DNA from: Epiperipatus broadwayi
Taxonomy: Eukaryota; Onychophora; Udeonychophora; Euonychophora; Peripatidae
Direction: 5' to 3'
NCBI GenBank assembly: GCA_028023455.1
Contig: JAQFVV010000157.1
Coordinates: 2,356,001-2,420,000, forward strand
Length of the DNA stretch: 64,000 bases
Part shown: one piece after another, positions 35,862 to 49,565 of the stretch
Numbering within the stretch: position 1 is the stretch's first letter
Layout of the letters: every line of letters starts with the position of its first letter
Translations under genes and position numbers: made by a program
The notes under the pieces: model-generated
The model's input: only the letters and a program-made list of their open reading frames with translations
The model's database searches: none
What the model was told of the DNA's origin: nothing

Positions 35862-36033
35862 TTTACAAGAAATTATCAATTACTAAACAGTTTTCTTATT
35901 TACCTATAACAGCTCTTTTGTTTGAACTTTTTGTGAAGTAAAACAAAAAAACTAAAAAGAGCTATCATGGGTAAATTAAAAAATGTGTTTAACCTCGGGA
36001 ATTGTCAGTAGTAATTGATAATTTCTTGGTAAC
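35862..36033. repeat. 172-bp fold-back element
   Basis: TTACAAGAAATTATCAATTACT at the left pairs with AGTAATTGATAATTTCTTGGTAA at the right. Inner TTTACCTATAACAGCTCTTTT pairs with its near complement. The loop is about 35 bp. An AT-GA microsatellite follows at 36043-36070. Confidence 0.7.
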
Positions 36034-36038
36034 ATCTT

Positions 36039-36070
<32 letters not shown>

Positions 36071-36162
36071 AACAATGCATAATTCTAACTGAAATCTCTA
36101 TAAAATACTTTAAATACTCCACAGTTATAATGTATATACTGAACCTAGATGTAATTAGAAAG
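36034..36162. repeat. (AT)n-(GA)n microsatellite and A+T-rich spacer
   Basis: TATATATATATA followed by GAGAGAGAGAGA at about 36041-36070. The rest is unremarkable. Confidence 0.8.
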
Positions 36163-36350
36163 GATTTGAATATAGACTTTCAAGCTTCCTTCATCTATCC
36201 ACTCTATCTTATATTATTGATACACATGTTCACATGTATATGTGGAAATTATTTATCTTTTTCACATGCATGTCGTCAAGTGTATTAGTTATATAAGATG
36301 AGGAGAATAGCTAAAGACAGCTTAAAGGTCTGTTCAAATTCTCTCTAATT
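36163..36350. mobile_element. family H fold-back, internally deleted (copy 3)
   Basis: Only the terminal ~80 bp of each arm remains: ATTTGAATATAGACTTTCAAG and the 'tatccactctatcttatat' block on the left, their complements on the right, meeting near ACATGTATATGTGG. The hammerhead-bearing interior of both arms is missing. Confidence 0.7.
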
Positions 36351-36529
36351 ACTCCACAGTTACATCATTTTAGCCATGCTCCTTCTTTAAATAAAGAAAT
36401 GCTCTAGTTTTATTTATTTTGAATGGGCTGCCAGTTTCAAGCTTTATTTTTGTTTTTTTTTAGAGAAATATGGCTGAAATAATATAACTATGGAGCAACT
36501 AAAATATATTATATATATATCCTTCTCTC

Positions 36530-36784
36530 TTCAGTAAATGACAATACATTTTAATGCTAAAAAGATACCTTTTTAACTTTATCCTCCTCCATATATCAGG
36601 AGTATTGTCTACAATACTTTTGCTAGAAGGAATGAATATGTTTAAAAATATTTAGCAATAAATTTCTGATTGATTAAAAAAATTCATCCCTTCTGTTATT
36701 GTATACAATCCTCCTGATATATGAAGGAAGAAAAAATTAAAGAGGTATCTTTTTAATTTTAAAATGCATTATCATTTTCTGAAA
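36530..36784. repeat. 255-bp fold-back element
   Basis: Left ATGACAATACATTTTAA pairs with right TTAAAATGCATTATCAT. AAAAGATACCTTTTTAA and CATATATCAGGAGTATTGT also pair with near complements on the right. The arms are about 100 bp and the loop about 50 bp. No ORF. Confidence 0.75.
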
Positions 36785-39145
36785 CTGGATGGTTATTAAA
36801 TTATATTTAAAAAACAGTTGTAATGAATTATTCACAAAACATTACATATGAATGTTTAACACTGTAAATTATATATATAAGCAGAAATTTAATTGGTCCA
36901 ATTATAAGTTTACAAGAATGCTTACATTTATATCCATCTTATAGTTATCATTATTCTAATCTACTATCTTTATAAAAAAATTGGTGAGCAGATAATCTGT
37001 AACATGATGGTATTGTATTGATATAGAAGTTATGAATTTTTGGTCACAATTATAGTATTGCTTGTATTACTTAAATCATCATATACTTAATAAGTTTTTT
37101 TTTTGCAGATAAATTCAAATTTTAAAAATTTTGAAATAAGTGAACAGCATATTTATATATTATATAATATTAGAATATATTTTTTTAGATGCTGACATTA
37201 TATTTATTTGTGTGGAGGTTAATGTGTATCATAGCCAATAATTTTAAATTTTATTTTAAAAATTGATGTAACCAAGTAATCCTATAAGCATTGAAGTAGA
37301 TTAGGGGGAGGGGCACAGCCCATCATCATTTACAATCATTATTTGTTGAAGATATTTTTATTTTTAATCCAGTATTTTTGATTCATAGCATCTCTTTTCC
37401 ATATCGATTAAGCAGACTGTTGCTTCTCATTCTTACATTAATATTGGGAGGGGGGCTCTAATACTCTTAAAGTTTTATGATCCTCTGTATATCTTCATGC
37501 ATTCCAGCATTTTAATCTTTTCAATGATATTAAATATGTTTTTGTTTTTAATCCATGTGTTTCACTCTCAATCTCTCCTCATTAATTCTAGCATTTCTTT
37601 ATAATCTGCTGGGTGTTTTGTAATATTTGCATTGCTCTTCCGTTTGTTATAAACCCAGTACATTTATATTTAGTCTTATTATAGAGTTTTCTACATGTTA
37701 TTGTTAGATTACTGTTTATTTATTTCAACCTCTCGCTCGAACAAAACTTATTACATATGCATGGAATTAAAATATCACTCATTCTAAGTTTATATCCACT
37801 CAACTAATAATACTTCTATATGCTGAATATAAAAAAATTATGTCACTTTATCATCTTTTTTTCTAGTTTTTATTTATTTATTAATCAACGGATTGTCAAC
37901 ATTTTGGTTTAATCATAATCATAGCATTATGTATAATCTATTCTTACAATGAATTTTAAAATAAATGTTGTTTATTAAATAACATGATATCTGGAAGAAC
38001 TTTAAAAAGTCGGACATTTAAATTAAACTCCAGACAAACATAAAAAGATTTAATGTGACACTCTTAGATTATAGAACTACACCAAACTAACTACTGACAA
38101 TTAAATGGTTGTTAAATCATTTGGTCCAAAAATACAAAACAAAAAAGCAAAGGAGTTACAGTGTAATATATTGCATTAATGATGGCACTAAGTTTAAAGA
38201 TTTAAAAGATAATGAACATTAATAAGTCAGTACATTTTTTAAGAAACAGACATAGATTTGAATCATATTTTAATAATTCCAATATAAAACTGAAGCTTAA
38301 GAAGCTAAATAAGTCCCCTTTTTAGAAACAAAGAGATATGACCAAGATAGCAAAAATACAAAAAATTTGAATAAAATATTACTCAAAGCTTAAGGGAAAA
38401 TGTAAATATATATACATATAAGAAACTAGATTAAAACGTTTTAAAAAAAACTAGATTAAAAACTTTAATGAAGTCTTTGAAGGAGTGGCTATTAAATTTA
38501 TAGCTAAGGACTAAGAAAAATTGAATCATGCAAGAAGCATTGAAACTGATTCAAAAAAGAGAAATGCTGAAAAAACTAAAAGGACACTTCACAACTTGCA
38601 GAAAAGCATAAGACAAAGTGCCGTAACTTAAAAAAAATGCAATCAGAAAAGAAAAACAAAAATAAATGGAAGTATAATATAGAGACATATAAAACATTGT
38701 GTTAAATGTAAATCCAGAAAAGTATGCAATATGGTAATACACTTGAATAAAAATGGTGACCAAATCAGAGTATAATAAAAGATGAGCATAAAATTGCTTA
38801 ATAAAAAATAAATAAAAATTTAAAATGATAAAAAAAAAAACAATACCACATAATTTTTTATACTATGTTTCTAAAAGCAGTTATTTCCACTCTAATCTAC
38901 AATCAAGTACAATACCATCCTGTATCTATTGTTTATTCAAGCTTACATTAGATGACTCTAAAGTAAAGTGAATAAAAATAATGATCAGAGTAATATTCTC
39001 AATTATATAAAGCAATCTTTCATAAAGAAATATATGGCAAAAATAATTAAAGAGTTTACTGAAATTGTTTTATCATCTTATAATAGTGTAAGAATAAAAA
39101 AAATGCTAATGGCTTTATTGATCGGAAGTTCATAAGAAATTTGAG
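36785..39145. other. intergenic, no gene seen
   Basis: No supported gene. A shift from T-rich to A-rich plus strand occurs near 38000. The 70-codon ORF at 38551 (minus) is a Phe/Tyr-rich low-complexity frame. Confidence 0.5.
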
Positions 39146-39230
39146 CACCCAAATCGCAAGAATCAGAATGGATCCTGAGACCTCCCGATCCCAAGTTGGA
39201 TGCTCTCCCACTACACCAAACCAACAAGGC
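39146..39230 (-). other. tRNA-Pro-like relic (possible UGG anticodon)
   Basis: On the minus strand GCCTTGTTGGTTTGGTGTAG, then GGGAGAGCATCCAACTTGGG, then GATCGGGAGGTCTCAGGATCC. The D-arm start and the CUUGGGA loop resemble proline tRNA. The anticodon stem has an A-C mismatch, the B-box is changed (GGATCCATTCT) and the 3' acceptor strand does not pair with the 5' one. Best read as a tRNA pseudogene or a SINE head. Confidence 0.5.
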
Positions 39231-42200
39231 ATAACAGTCGAAGCAATATTTTATTGGAAGGAGATAAAGGAGAAATGAATAAACTCTGAAAATACTAGAC
39301 TAATTTGGAAAATCATAAAATATGGTGGAGACAGTTTACATCAAAAAACTTACATACTGCATAGTATTGCATAAAAAGAAGATACAATAAGTTAAGATTA
39401 AAAAAAATATTATTAATATCAATCTATAATAAGGAAAACAATACAAAACATGAAAATTACTGAACTATTATATTAAGTTTTTAATAAACTGTTTTTATCT
39501 GTTCAATAAATTTAATCAAGAACGTTTTCATTCATCTGAGGATATTATTACTATAACCTTCCACTCTCATATTGGAATCAATAGGCATTATACAGTATTA
39601 GTAGCAATTTTGGATAATCTGGGTTCTTTATTCAAATCCTAACATTTTTTTCAAACTGTACAAATTCTTTTTTATTGAATTGTTTTCCCTTCCTCTTTTG
39701 ATACAACTTAAATATAAATAATCAGTTTAACACATCTACATGGTAAATGTTTCAATCTGGACTATACTTCACTTTGAAGTTGTAGCTAACAGCATGTTGA
39801 ACCCAGAGAATTATTTTTGGAATAGTTATTGAAATTCCATTCCAAATAAAGTTTCATAGTGCATGGTTATTGTGAATTTATGAATGTAAATGAAATTGTG
39901 AAAATTTAAATATTTGCAATTGTTAATAAGACTTCTCTGTTAATTTGACAGTTACATTTGATACTGTTCAATGTATGAAATATGAAGTTTTTGTATTTTT
40001 CTGATTTCCTTAAAATGAATAAGCACAGCCTTGATGGGTAATGTTTCATAAATTATTATACAAGATTTCTTATGACAAAATGTTTTATTCTTAAAAATTG
40101 GGTGATCCCTCTTTTAGCCTTTGAATATCGATTCTTGTTTTCTTTGTTATTTTCAAGTTACCCATTTTTATAATAATTTATACAGAGAAGCACTATTTCC
40201 ATATCATTATGAATAAACTTTTGTAATAATTTATGACATTTTTTAACATTTGATAATTTTTTAGCTTTAACAGTGCCCTTACTTTATTATTTGTGGAGTG
40301 AATCCTTGCTAGATTAATTTTAAATCCAAAGAACTTCCTTTTCAACAGTTTGAACTGAATTTTTTAAAACTTAAAGTAATATTCAGTTCACTAAATTTCA
40401 TATATGCTCTGCATGAAACACAATTTCTTTTAAATTTTTATGCACACTTTTTAATGATTTGTGACTAATTATCAAAATATGGTGCAACTCTTGGAATATC
40501 AGCTGCCAAATAGTCTATTCTCATCAATGTACAAATATCACCATTTTGCTTTATTATGAGTACAAAAGATATTTCCCATTCAAAATTTATAATTGGCTTA
40601 ATAAATTTTCTTCTTGAAGGTAAATTAATTTTCGGTTAAATTTGTATCTCAGTATAATATATCTGAAGAAACCTTTGTGACATCCTTATTGAAAACCTCG
40701 ATGATTCCAATATTTAAGTGTTTAGCATCTTTACTACCATAACAGTAAATCCAAATTCTCAAAACAGTTTTTGTCTAGTAAATTTTTGTTATTATGAAAC
40801 AAGACAAATAAATGAAGTTTTTTAAAAATTATTTTTTCCTATGTAATATTTAAAATTGTTTTTCCTACAGAAGCATTTTATTGTCTCAAAAATTAATAAC
40901 ATATATTTTTTAACTATTTTTTCTGAAATTTTCCTCTTTTTTATTTATAAAATCAAAATTTTTTTTGAAACTATGGAAACTGCAGACACAGAATCTAATA
41001 CCATATCTACTGTGTAGTTGTTGATTTTAATTTTATTTTCATCATTTTTAGGAGTGGTCCTTGATAAGGTTTTTAATTCCTTAATTTTAATTGGATATTG
41101 CTGTTATTGCTTCCCAATTTAGTCTTCATTGGGAAGGGCTTTTATTTAAATAAGTCATGCTCACTTTATATGATCGATTTTATTATAGAATCTGTATTTT
41201 TTTTTTTAATTGCAAGCTTCAGGATAACCTTACAAATATAACAACATCTACCAAAGGTTTCTAGGGGAATAGTTTTCTCAAATCTGTAGTTTTGCTAATC
41301 AAATTGCCTTCTATTAATGTTGCACTCTGAATAATTGTCGTTTTACTCATATTTTCTTAAATGATTGCAGAGTGCAATGAAAGCAACTGAATACTAAGCC
41401 ATGGTTAAACATATTCAAAGTGATATAGAAAGTAATATACAAAAGACATAAAAATAGCTCATGGATAGACTGAGTTAAGGAATAAAAGCAAGAAGAAAAG
41501 TGCACACAATTTTAAGATAGGAGACTTAAGGTTTTTTGTAAAAACACTATTTGAGTAAGCAACAAAAAATAAATATCAAAAATTTTACTACTCATGTGAA
41601 GGACCATTCATGATTGTGAAGCAATCAGGTCCCAACATGTTTTCGATAGATGTAGAAGAGTGATATGGGGCACATATAACACCCACATTTTGAAGCATAT
41701 TTTGGTCAACCAAAGTGACCACATAATTAACATACTTAGCTTATATGCAAGTTAAAAGATAGGTAATAGATTTATAAAGAAAAGGGAGATATCAAAAAAT
41801 AATAGGGTCATTAATTTATGATGAGGGTAAACCCAGATAAGCATGAAAGCAATTATTACTCAGACACTTTAGAAGCAACCAAGACATATACAAAATGATG
41901 GACACTCCAATATTTTGTAGTCCTTAAAAAATCCAGTAAGTCTCAAAAGGCAGCAGTATGCAGGCTAATGAGTTAAACTATGTCATCTGCAATAGAGATA
42001 CATTGCCAGTTGAATTCAGACCATATAACCATCACAAAAAAGATCCATATATAAAAATCTCACTTTACTGTAATGTAGTTAATGAAGTAGAAAATTATAA
42101 AGGAACATGGATATAGTTGAGGAAATATCAGAAGATAAAATGAGTAGGATTTATAATCATTCTTTAAAAAAACAGATAATACAATGCTAAATAAAATATA

Positions 42201-42392
42201 TACACTACTTAATTGTTAAAATTGTGATTATATCACTAAATTTTAACCCTGTAATGATAGGGAAGTTGTAAGGGTAGCTTACAATTGTGTCAAAACCAGC
42301 CTTTATATACACCACCAAGTCAAACTTATTCAAAACATAAACTTAGCTAACAGGTGGTTGAATATGCACTATCATTTTTTTGTAAACACACC

Positions 42393-42430
<38 letters not shown>

Positions 42431-43235
42431 AACAAATGTTTGGTTTATTAAGTACCAAATTAGACAAATGTCATAATGAACTAATTTATCTTATTTAATG
42501 AAAAATAAAAATCCAGTTAAAGAAATCCTTCATATATATATTGTAACCTTATTGCCCAGCTCTTATTAAAATAGTCGGTGATCAATGGTGATGCTTTGAA
42601 AAAAATTTAATTTTTATAAAGTACATGATATTAATATGCCATTGTGTGGAAAACATGATTTACTTTACTACATACATATGTTCAAAATATGAGATTTATA
42701 TTTTTATTTGTTTAGCTTATCATCTATTACTGTTTTATAATAGATGTTTCAGTATGACATGAATAAAGGCATGGTAAATTTGTGCAATTGAGATTAATCA
42801 TATCCTTAATTACATTTTTATTATTTCTTATATTTAACTAAAATAATATATTATTTAGATTTGGTAATTTTATATTGATTTTGTTAACAGGATAAAAATA
42901 AAATGTGCTTTGTTAAATGTAAAAATGGTTTGAGGTAAAACTAACTCGATTTGTATAACTGATAACTTGTAAATGCTCCTAAGTATTTTTTCTTTAAATT
43001 GTTTCATGTTAATATACAAATGAGAAAAGATTTTTTTGAAGAAGTTGTTGGTGAAAAAGAACAGTAAAAAAAAAACTTCTTGCAAAGTAATTTTAAAAAC
43101 CAAACCGAATTTGTGATATCAAGTTTATTATTATTTTAAAATTATAGTTTGTTCACCTGTTATGTATACATAAAAGTTTTAAATTTCTGTCCTGAAAGAA
43201 ACATTGGCTCTGACTCATATTACACTATAATTGGG
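39231..43235. other. intergenic, possible old LINE relic at 40080-41150
   Basis: No intact gene. The minus strand from about 41150 to 40080 shows short protein-like stretches (for example NLKITKKTRIDIQRLKEGSP near 40140) separated by stops and frameshifts, reminiscent of the endonuclease-RT linker of RTE-type LINEs. An AC-AT microsatellite lies at 42387-42431. The remainder shows nothing recognisable. Confidence 0.4.
42387..42431. repeat. (CA)n-(TA)n microsatellite
   Basis: About 45 bp of CA then TA dinucleotides. Confidence 0.9.
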
Positions 43236-43755
43236 ATGAGTAATCATCATCATCATCAACCATTATCAATCTACTACAGGATGAAGGTCTCTCCAAGTTT
43301 AATCCATCTTCTCCGATCTTTAGCTTCTCTTCTCCACAACACCCTGCACATTTTCTTATTTCATCCATCCATCTCACATGTAGTCTCTTTCTGGGTCTTT
43401 TACAATCTGTTGGAATCCAGTTTAAAATTTCAATTGTCCATCTATTATCATCTCTTCTAGCAATATGTCCAGCCCAACTCCATTTCAATCTTTTAATTTT
43501 TTCAATAAGGTCAGTAATACCTGTTTGTTGTCTTACCCATACATTGCATTTTCGATCTCTTTTTGTTACTCCCAACATACATCTCTCCATACTCCTTTGA
43601 GTGGTCTGAAGTCTCTGTATTGCTCTTCTATTAAGTGTCCAAATCTCAGATCCATAAGTAAGAACTGGTAAAACACATTTGTTAAAAACCATCCTTTTCA
43701 AACACATAGGCATATTTCCTTTTAGTATCAAGTTATTTCTACCAAAACACTCCAA
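43225..43755 (-). pseudogene. RTE LINE C-terminal domain
   Basis: Reads FNKCVLPVLTYGSEIWTLNR, then RSMERCMLGVTKRDR, then KRLKWSWAGHIARRDDNRW and HVRWMDEIRK. These blocks form the typical thumb and C-terminal region of RTE-family reverse transcriptases (the 'TYGSE-W' and 'WAGHIAR' motifs). The frame is shifted relative to 43967-43728. Its tail runs into the (TGA)n repeat, giving the spurious DDDDD end. The copy at 55.3 kb shares this region closely. Confidence 0.85.
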
Positions 43756-43967
43756 CCAAGTTTAATTCTATGATTAATTTCCTCCATTATGTTTCCATCT
43801 GTATTAATAATCTGACCAAGGTATTTGTAACTGTTAACTTCTTCTAATTCTTCATAATCAATCTTTATTTTCATATTTTGAGCAAATCGATTAAACATTA
43901 CTTTAGTCTTTTTAACATTTATCTTTAGTCCTACTTTTCTACTTTCATCTGCTAACTCCTGCAACAT
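43728..43967 (-). pseudogene. RTE LINE reverse transcriptase, segment after the catalytic loop
   Basis: LADESRKVGLKINVKKTKVM and VNSYKYLGQIINTDGN are the primer-grip region and the 'YLGQ' motif that follow the FADD box in RTE elements. The segment is offset from the main RT frame by an indel in the run at about 43992-43998 (FADDVVVF lies just before it). Confidence 0.85.
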
Positions 43968-45448
43968 TTCCTGCAGCTCTGAAGCATTATTTGCAAAAAA
44001 ACAACTACATCATCTGCAAAATCTAAATGATTTAAATACTCTCCATTTATTTTCACTCCTTTAGTTTCCCATTTTAATCCACAAAATACTTCTTGCAGCA
44101 CTGCTGTAAAGAGTTTTGGAGATATGGAGTCACCTTGTCTTACACCTTTCTCAATGTTGATTTTTCCAGTATCATTATGTAAACTAATTGTTGCTGTTGC
44201 ATTTTTATAAATATTCTTTAAAATATGACAATATCCTGGATCTATACCTTGATGATCCAATGCTTTAATCACTGAAGAAATGTGTATAGAATTGAATGCC
44301 TTTTCATAATCTACAAATCCAAAACATAATGACAACTCATATTTATTTATCCTTTCTATGACTTCTCTCAATACCTGGATATGATCTATTGTACTAAAAC
44401 CACTTTTAAATCCATCTTGTTCTCTTGGTTGGTGGAAATCCAAAGTTCTCTGTAGACGAGTTGTAATTATCTTGGTAAAAATTTTATATAAAACTGATAA
44501 AAGGCTGATAGGTCTGTAATTTCTAATATCTTCTTTATCACCTTTTTTAAATATTAATATTGCATTCTTCCAATCTTCCGGTACATCTTTATCATTTAGA
44601 CATTTGGTATATAACTTTGCTAAAATTGTTTCTATTTCTTCATCTGCTTCTTTTAATATATCAATTATAATCCCATCATTTCCAGGAGCCTTTCCTTTCT
44701 TCATACACTTAATTGCATGTCTCACTTCTTCATTTAAAATTCTGGCTAATTCAGAAGATGTAATAGATATAGGAGGTACTTGTTCTTTATTACTATATAA
44801 TTCTTGATAAAAATCTTCTACCAATTTCATGATGTCATCTCTCTTTTTAGTAATAATTCCATCTTTTTTTCTTATTGCGGATATAAATTTCCTACCAATA
44901 CCAAAATGTTGTTTAACATTTTTGAGACTTTTATTTTCTTCTACAGCTTTCCTTGCTATTTCACAGTTATACTTTCTTATATCATTTTCAACTCTTTTCC
45001 ATACCATTTTACAAAATTCGAGATATTCAATTCTTTTTAATACATCACTTTTGTATATCTTCATATTCCTTCTTTTCTTCATAAATTCTCTAGTCTCAGT
45101 AGAAATTTTATTAGTCAATTGCTGCTTTTTTCTACCAGCTATATTTGTTGCAGTTTTTAAAAGTGTATCAGTTATTTTCATATTAATTTCATTCAAATCT
45201 GAATCATGTTCAAAATCTCCTAACACTTGAAACCTATTTGTAAGTTCTAATTTAAATTCATTAGAATGTTTCTGAAGATTAGGAATATCAACTGTAAATA
45301 TTGTTTTTCTTAATAATTTTTGTCTCTCTAGTTTTACATTAACATGTAACTTACACCTTACTAATCGATGATCACTTCCTGTGTTAAATTTATTAAGAAC
45401 ATTACAATCTTGAAATATGTATTTTCTGTTAGTCAAAATATAATCCAA
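43952..45448 (-). pseudogene. RTE LINE: endonuclease end and reverse transcriptase
   Basis: 498 codons. The first residues finish the endonuclease (MDYILTNRKYIF, then GSDHRLVRCKL with the catalytic Asp-His). A basic linker follows, then the RT domain: AILIFKKGDKEDIRNYRPIS (fingers), GFVDYEKAFNSI (motif A Asp), GVRQGDSISPKLF (motif B), FADDVVVF (motif C Asp-Asp). The frame fails right after motif C. In an active element this enzyme would nick DNA and copy the element RNA at the nick. All three RT catalytic aspartates are still encoded. Confidence 0.9.
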
Positions 45449-45503
45449 TTCTGCTGTACCTTCATTTGGATGCTTCCATGTCCATTTCCTTTTAACATTT
45501 TTC

Positions 45504-46127
45504 TCAAAAAAATGAATTCATAATATAAAGTTTTTCTTTTTCTGCAAACTCCACAAGTCTATGTCCTCTCTCATTTCTATTACCATAACCAAAATTACCT
45601 ACAGCAATTTCATCTTTCATTTGTCTACCAATTCTAGCATTAAAGTCTCCCATAACAATTTTAAAATGTTGTTTACTCTGATCAAAAGCCTTTTGTACAT
45701 CCATATAAAAATCTTCTACTACTTTATCACTATGAGAACTTGTTGGGGCATAAACCTGAATTATCTGCATTTGGTATCTGCTATTAAGTTGTATAACTAA
45801 TCTTACCAGTCTGTCCGATACACCATCAATCTCCACAATATTGTTCTTCCACTTTTTATTTATAATAAATCCTACTCCACTTGTATTTCCAATATGAGTG
45901 CCTTTATAATAGAGTATATGTCCACTTTTTAAATCAATTGTTTCTTCTCCTTTTCTTCTAACTTCACAAATTCCAATAATGTCCCATTTAATATAAGACA
46001 GTTCTTCTTCTAATTCTTGCAATCTTCCTTCACTTGAAAGTGATCTGCAGTTGTAAGTACCTAAATAAAAAGTCATCATCAAATGGCAGCCTGGGTCCGC
46101 AATCAGGGGATTCTTAGCACCCTCCAC
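45504..46127 (-). pseudogene. RTE LINE: APE-type endonuclease, N-terminal part
   Basis: 207 codons beginning MEGAKNPLIADPGC. Motifs in order: LGTYNCRSL (Asn), DIIGICEVRR (catalytic Glu), SGVGFIINKK, IQVYAPTSSH, IVMGDFNARIG (Asp/Asn) and GNRNERGHRL. It stops at 45504 after a frame shift near an A/T run; the following frame supplies the SDH motif, so the endonuclease was continuous with the RT before the mutation. The Met at 46127 is plausible, but a start at the later MMTFYLGTYN (just before the core) is equally possible. Confidence 0.85.
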
Positions 46128-46205
46128 CTTCAGTCACCAACCGCTGCCTTGGTTGGTGACTTTACAGCCTCCTGGGAATAAGGGCCATGCTTTATTTTTG
46201 TCTGT

Positions 46206-49200
46206 CATAATTGTATATGTGTATGGGAAAAATATTTATCATTTACACAAACATTCATTCTGTCTTATCAGGCGCTGAGAAGAAAGACCATGGTGTTTCT
46301 TGATCTTAAACTCAGAGGTAAAAAGCCAATAAACTCACCAGCTGGCTAATGTGTGTTGGTGAGCAGCCCATCCATGTTTGTATACTATATGAATAATCAT
46401 ATAGTAATAACAGCTGCAATGACAAGAACGTATGGAGTGGACATTAGGAATTTGCCCTGCTCAGTTCCTTTAAGGTCTCCTTTCAGTTACAATGTTCAGA
46501 AGTACCAAGAAAATTAATAGAAGTAAAAGAAAACAGAATACACAAATTAAAGTCTCAATTCTCTGTTAAAAGTTTTCTAAAGTTAAAAGGAGTATTATTA
46601 CTTTAATAATCTACTGTCCTGTTTAATCTACATTATATTTAAACATCTTTACTATTTAGATAAACCTACATAATCATTAATTAATGAAATGGCTGAAAGT
46701 ACTTGGAATGTAGACAACTCATAAATTACTATTGCCATGGAAGTGGGAAATCGATAAATTGTGCTTTGAATATTTTGGGTTGGGTGGAGGAAGTCATTCA
46801 TTAACTGATAAATGGCACATTTAAAATTTACATGGATATATAAATTATAAAAGAAATGTTTATAATTTATTCTAGAGTTGTATTTGCAAATAGAATTGTA
46901 GAATTGTATATTGAATATAGGCAAATGATTAACCCGAAGTTACTTAACATGTTATATTAACATAAAACCTTTATTGAGAATGGTGTAATATTAAATAATA
47001 AAGAAATTAATGATAAATAATTTGTTCTATTGATCCTGGGGATATTATATTAAAAGATAGTGTGAAATATGAAATACATGATGGAATTTCTATATTAAAT
47101 AAATTATTATATGGATAACTGAAGACTGTTTAAATATTTAACCTTTTCTTAGGAATTTGGTAACACAAATGAATAGCCAGAGCCTAATAATAATATTCAA
47201 GCTGTGAACATTAAATATATTTTAAGCATTGATAATTATTTAGGAATCTTGTACATGATGGTGTTATGTCTGGATGTGTGTTTATTATATATATATATGT
47301 AATAGTTATATATACATTTTCTGTTATATTTTAAGCTGGATAACAATTAATTGAATTAAAAGATCCATTATTTAATGTTAATATAAGATCTTTAAAGGAG
47401 TAGGTAAAGGTCATTTACCATTAAAAATTTATCAGCACTAAATTTCAAGGGCATTAATTAATATTATAATCATAATATTAAATTTAATGTCATGATGACA
47501 AAACTCATTATTGATATTTAGTTTAAAATATTGTAAACAATACTATATTTTGGTTTATTAATTTTATATTGTGTTTCCAAACTGGTTTAACAAAAAAAAG
47601 TCTAAATCATCTGAACCTAAAGCTTTTGTAATTACTTACATTTTGCTATTTGGATAGGATCAATTTATGAATTGGTGAAGGTTGGTGTGGGGTGTTATTA
47701 GATCCAATATGTACATGCTCAGATCTATTTATGACCGATGATTGGTGGCGATGATGATTTTATAACAGTGGATCTATGTTGGATGTATCAGATTTTCATT
47801 CTATGCTAGAATTATTATGTTTGGGAGTTGTTGTATTATGAATTGTAGTGGAGATATCTTATACAAGGTCATATAATGGGGTCATGATCTTAATGATTAT
47901 GCTTAGATGACATAAGGAATGAAGGAAGTTGTTAATCCTTTTATTGTGCAATTTTCTTATATCCAGATAGGTGCTGATAGACACCTAGATATTTAGTTTT
48001 GGCATATTTGGAAGTGATTCTAGACTTATATTGGTATTGTTGTTATAAATTTGACTCTCCAATTTCTATATATTAATATTACCTTGGTATATTGGATGGT
48101 GAGTCATTGTTGTGGAAGCATTCATGGCTCAAGGAAGGTACATAAGATATATTCTTACCTGTTTATTGAGTATTGGCAATCCAGATAACCTTCAATGTAA
48201 CATAAGTTAGTGTGTTGGTAAATTTGTTGAAACCAATCATGTAATCAATTTATTTCACTTGATTCAAGAGTATGTAGTTACTTGTTACAATTTATTAATA
48301 TAGTAAATTTTAATAGTACAATTAAACATCTGATGAAAAGTTTTGGGGAATCCATAAACAAGAAATACAATTTTTTTTGTCAATGTATTATTTTATAAAA
48401 TCTATTATTATTTATTATTATAATTTTTTGTTGATGTAATCTGTAAATAAATTGTAAATAGTAATGTAAATAAATAGCAATGTTATTGTGTTGTATACTA
48501 GTTATTGCTTTTGCATTCATAATTCATTCCAAATCACTGATCACAATTCAATTTTTTTTTATCCATTAAAGTCTAATAAAGATTTGTATTGTTCAAAAGG
48601 TTAGGATTTTGATATTTCCAGTATTGAAATTATAAGGTATATTTATCTTGTAATCCTTGATATTTGAGGAATATGGATTACTTAAATGATGCAATGAAGG
48701 ATAAATAAAATCCATTACCCTTTTTTGTTATCATCCGATGTGTGATTTGTTCAATTTAAGCATTGGAGTTTATGTATCAATTAATTAACAGAAAATACAA
48801 ATATAATGAGTCTCATATCAATTAGATGACTGGTGATGTTATATTGTTCACAAAGTATATCACCTTAATAGCATAGCTAGATACATGGCCAAGTCATAAT
48901 ATAAATTATAAGGTCTTCTTGTGTACTAGTGCACAAGCACATTAAGTAGCAGTAAAAAGAAGCCTCTTGCTTAACTTAACTATGCCTGGATTGAGGTAGA
49001 TTAACAGAATTATAACCCTGAGATATAAAGATAAATATGAAAACATTTTATAATTTTTTTATTTATTATATTTGTTATTTTTAAAGTTATCATGCAAATA
49101 ACAGTAGTACATGAAGTTGTAAAATTACAGTTCATTCGCACATTATTGACCTAATACTGGTCTATTGGATCACTTGTAATATTGTAATCTTTGGCATGCA

Positions 49201-49223
49201 ATCAATTTTGCTATTGACCACTG
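46206..49223. other. intergenic, no gene seen
   Basis: A+T-rich with no supported gene. Short (AT)n at about 47288. The 90-codon minus-strand ORF at 46652 has no recognisable family. Confidence 0.5.

Positions 49224-49565
<342 letters not shown>

Larger units (their letters stand above)
43236..46205 (-). mobile_element. RTE-type LINE, near full length, frameshifted
   Basis: One minus-strand ORF encodes an APE endonuclease followed by a reverse transcriptase, with no RNase H and no separate ORF1. It ends in a short (TGA)n tail (ATCATCATCATCATCAACC on the plus strand at 43246) instead of poly(A); both traits are characteristic of RTE elements. The 5' end lies near 46205; just upstream of the start codon there is a GTCACCAACC...GGTTGGTGAC hairpin (46132-46160). 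At least three frame breaks (near 45500, 43995 and 43745), each at or near a homopolymer or short repeat, separate otherwise well-preserved segments, so this is a fairly young dead copy. Relatives: 55297-55922 and 1365-1970. Confidence 0.9.

Noticed and set aside
39146-39230. Functional tRNA-Pro gene
   Set aside because: Mismatched anticodon stem, altered T-arm and unpaired acceptor ends.
43149-45800. Plus-strand ORFs of 67-133 codons over the RTE element
   Set aside because: Shadows of the minus-strand endonuclease-RT frame.
48325-48360. CTGATGAAAAG considered as a hammerhead
   Set aside because: No stem II or closing stem I.
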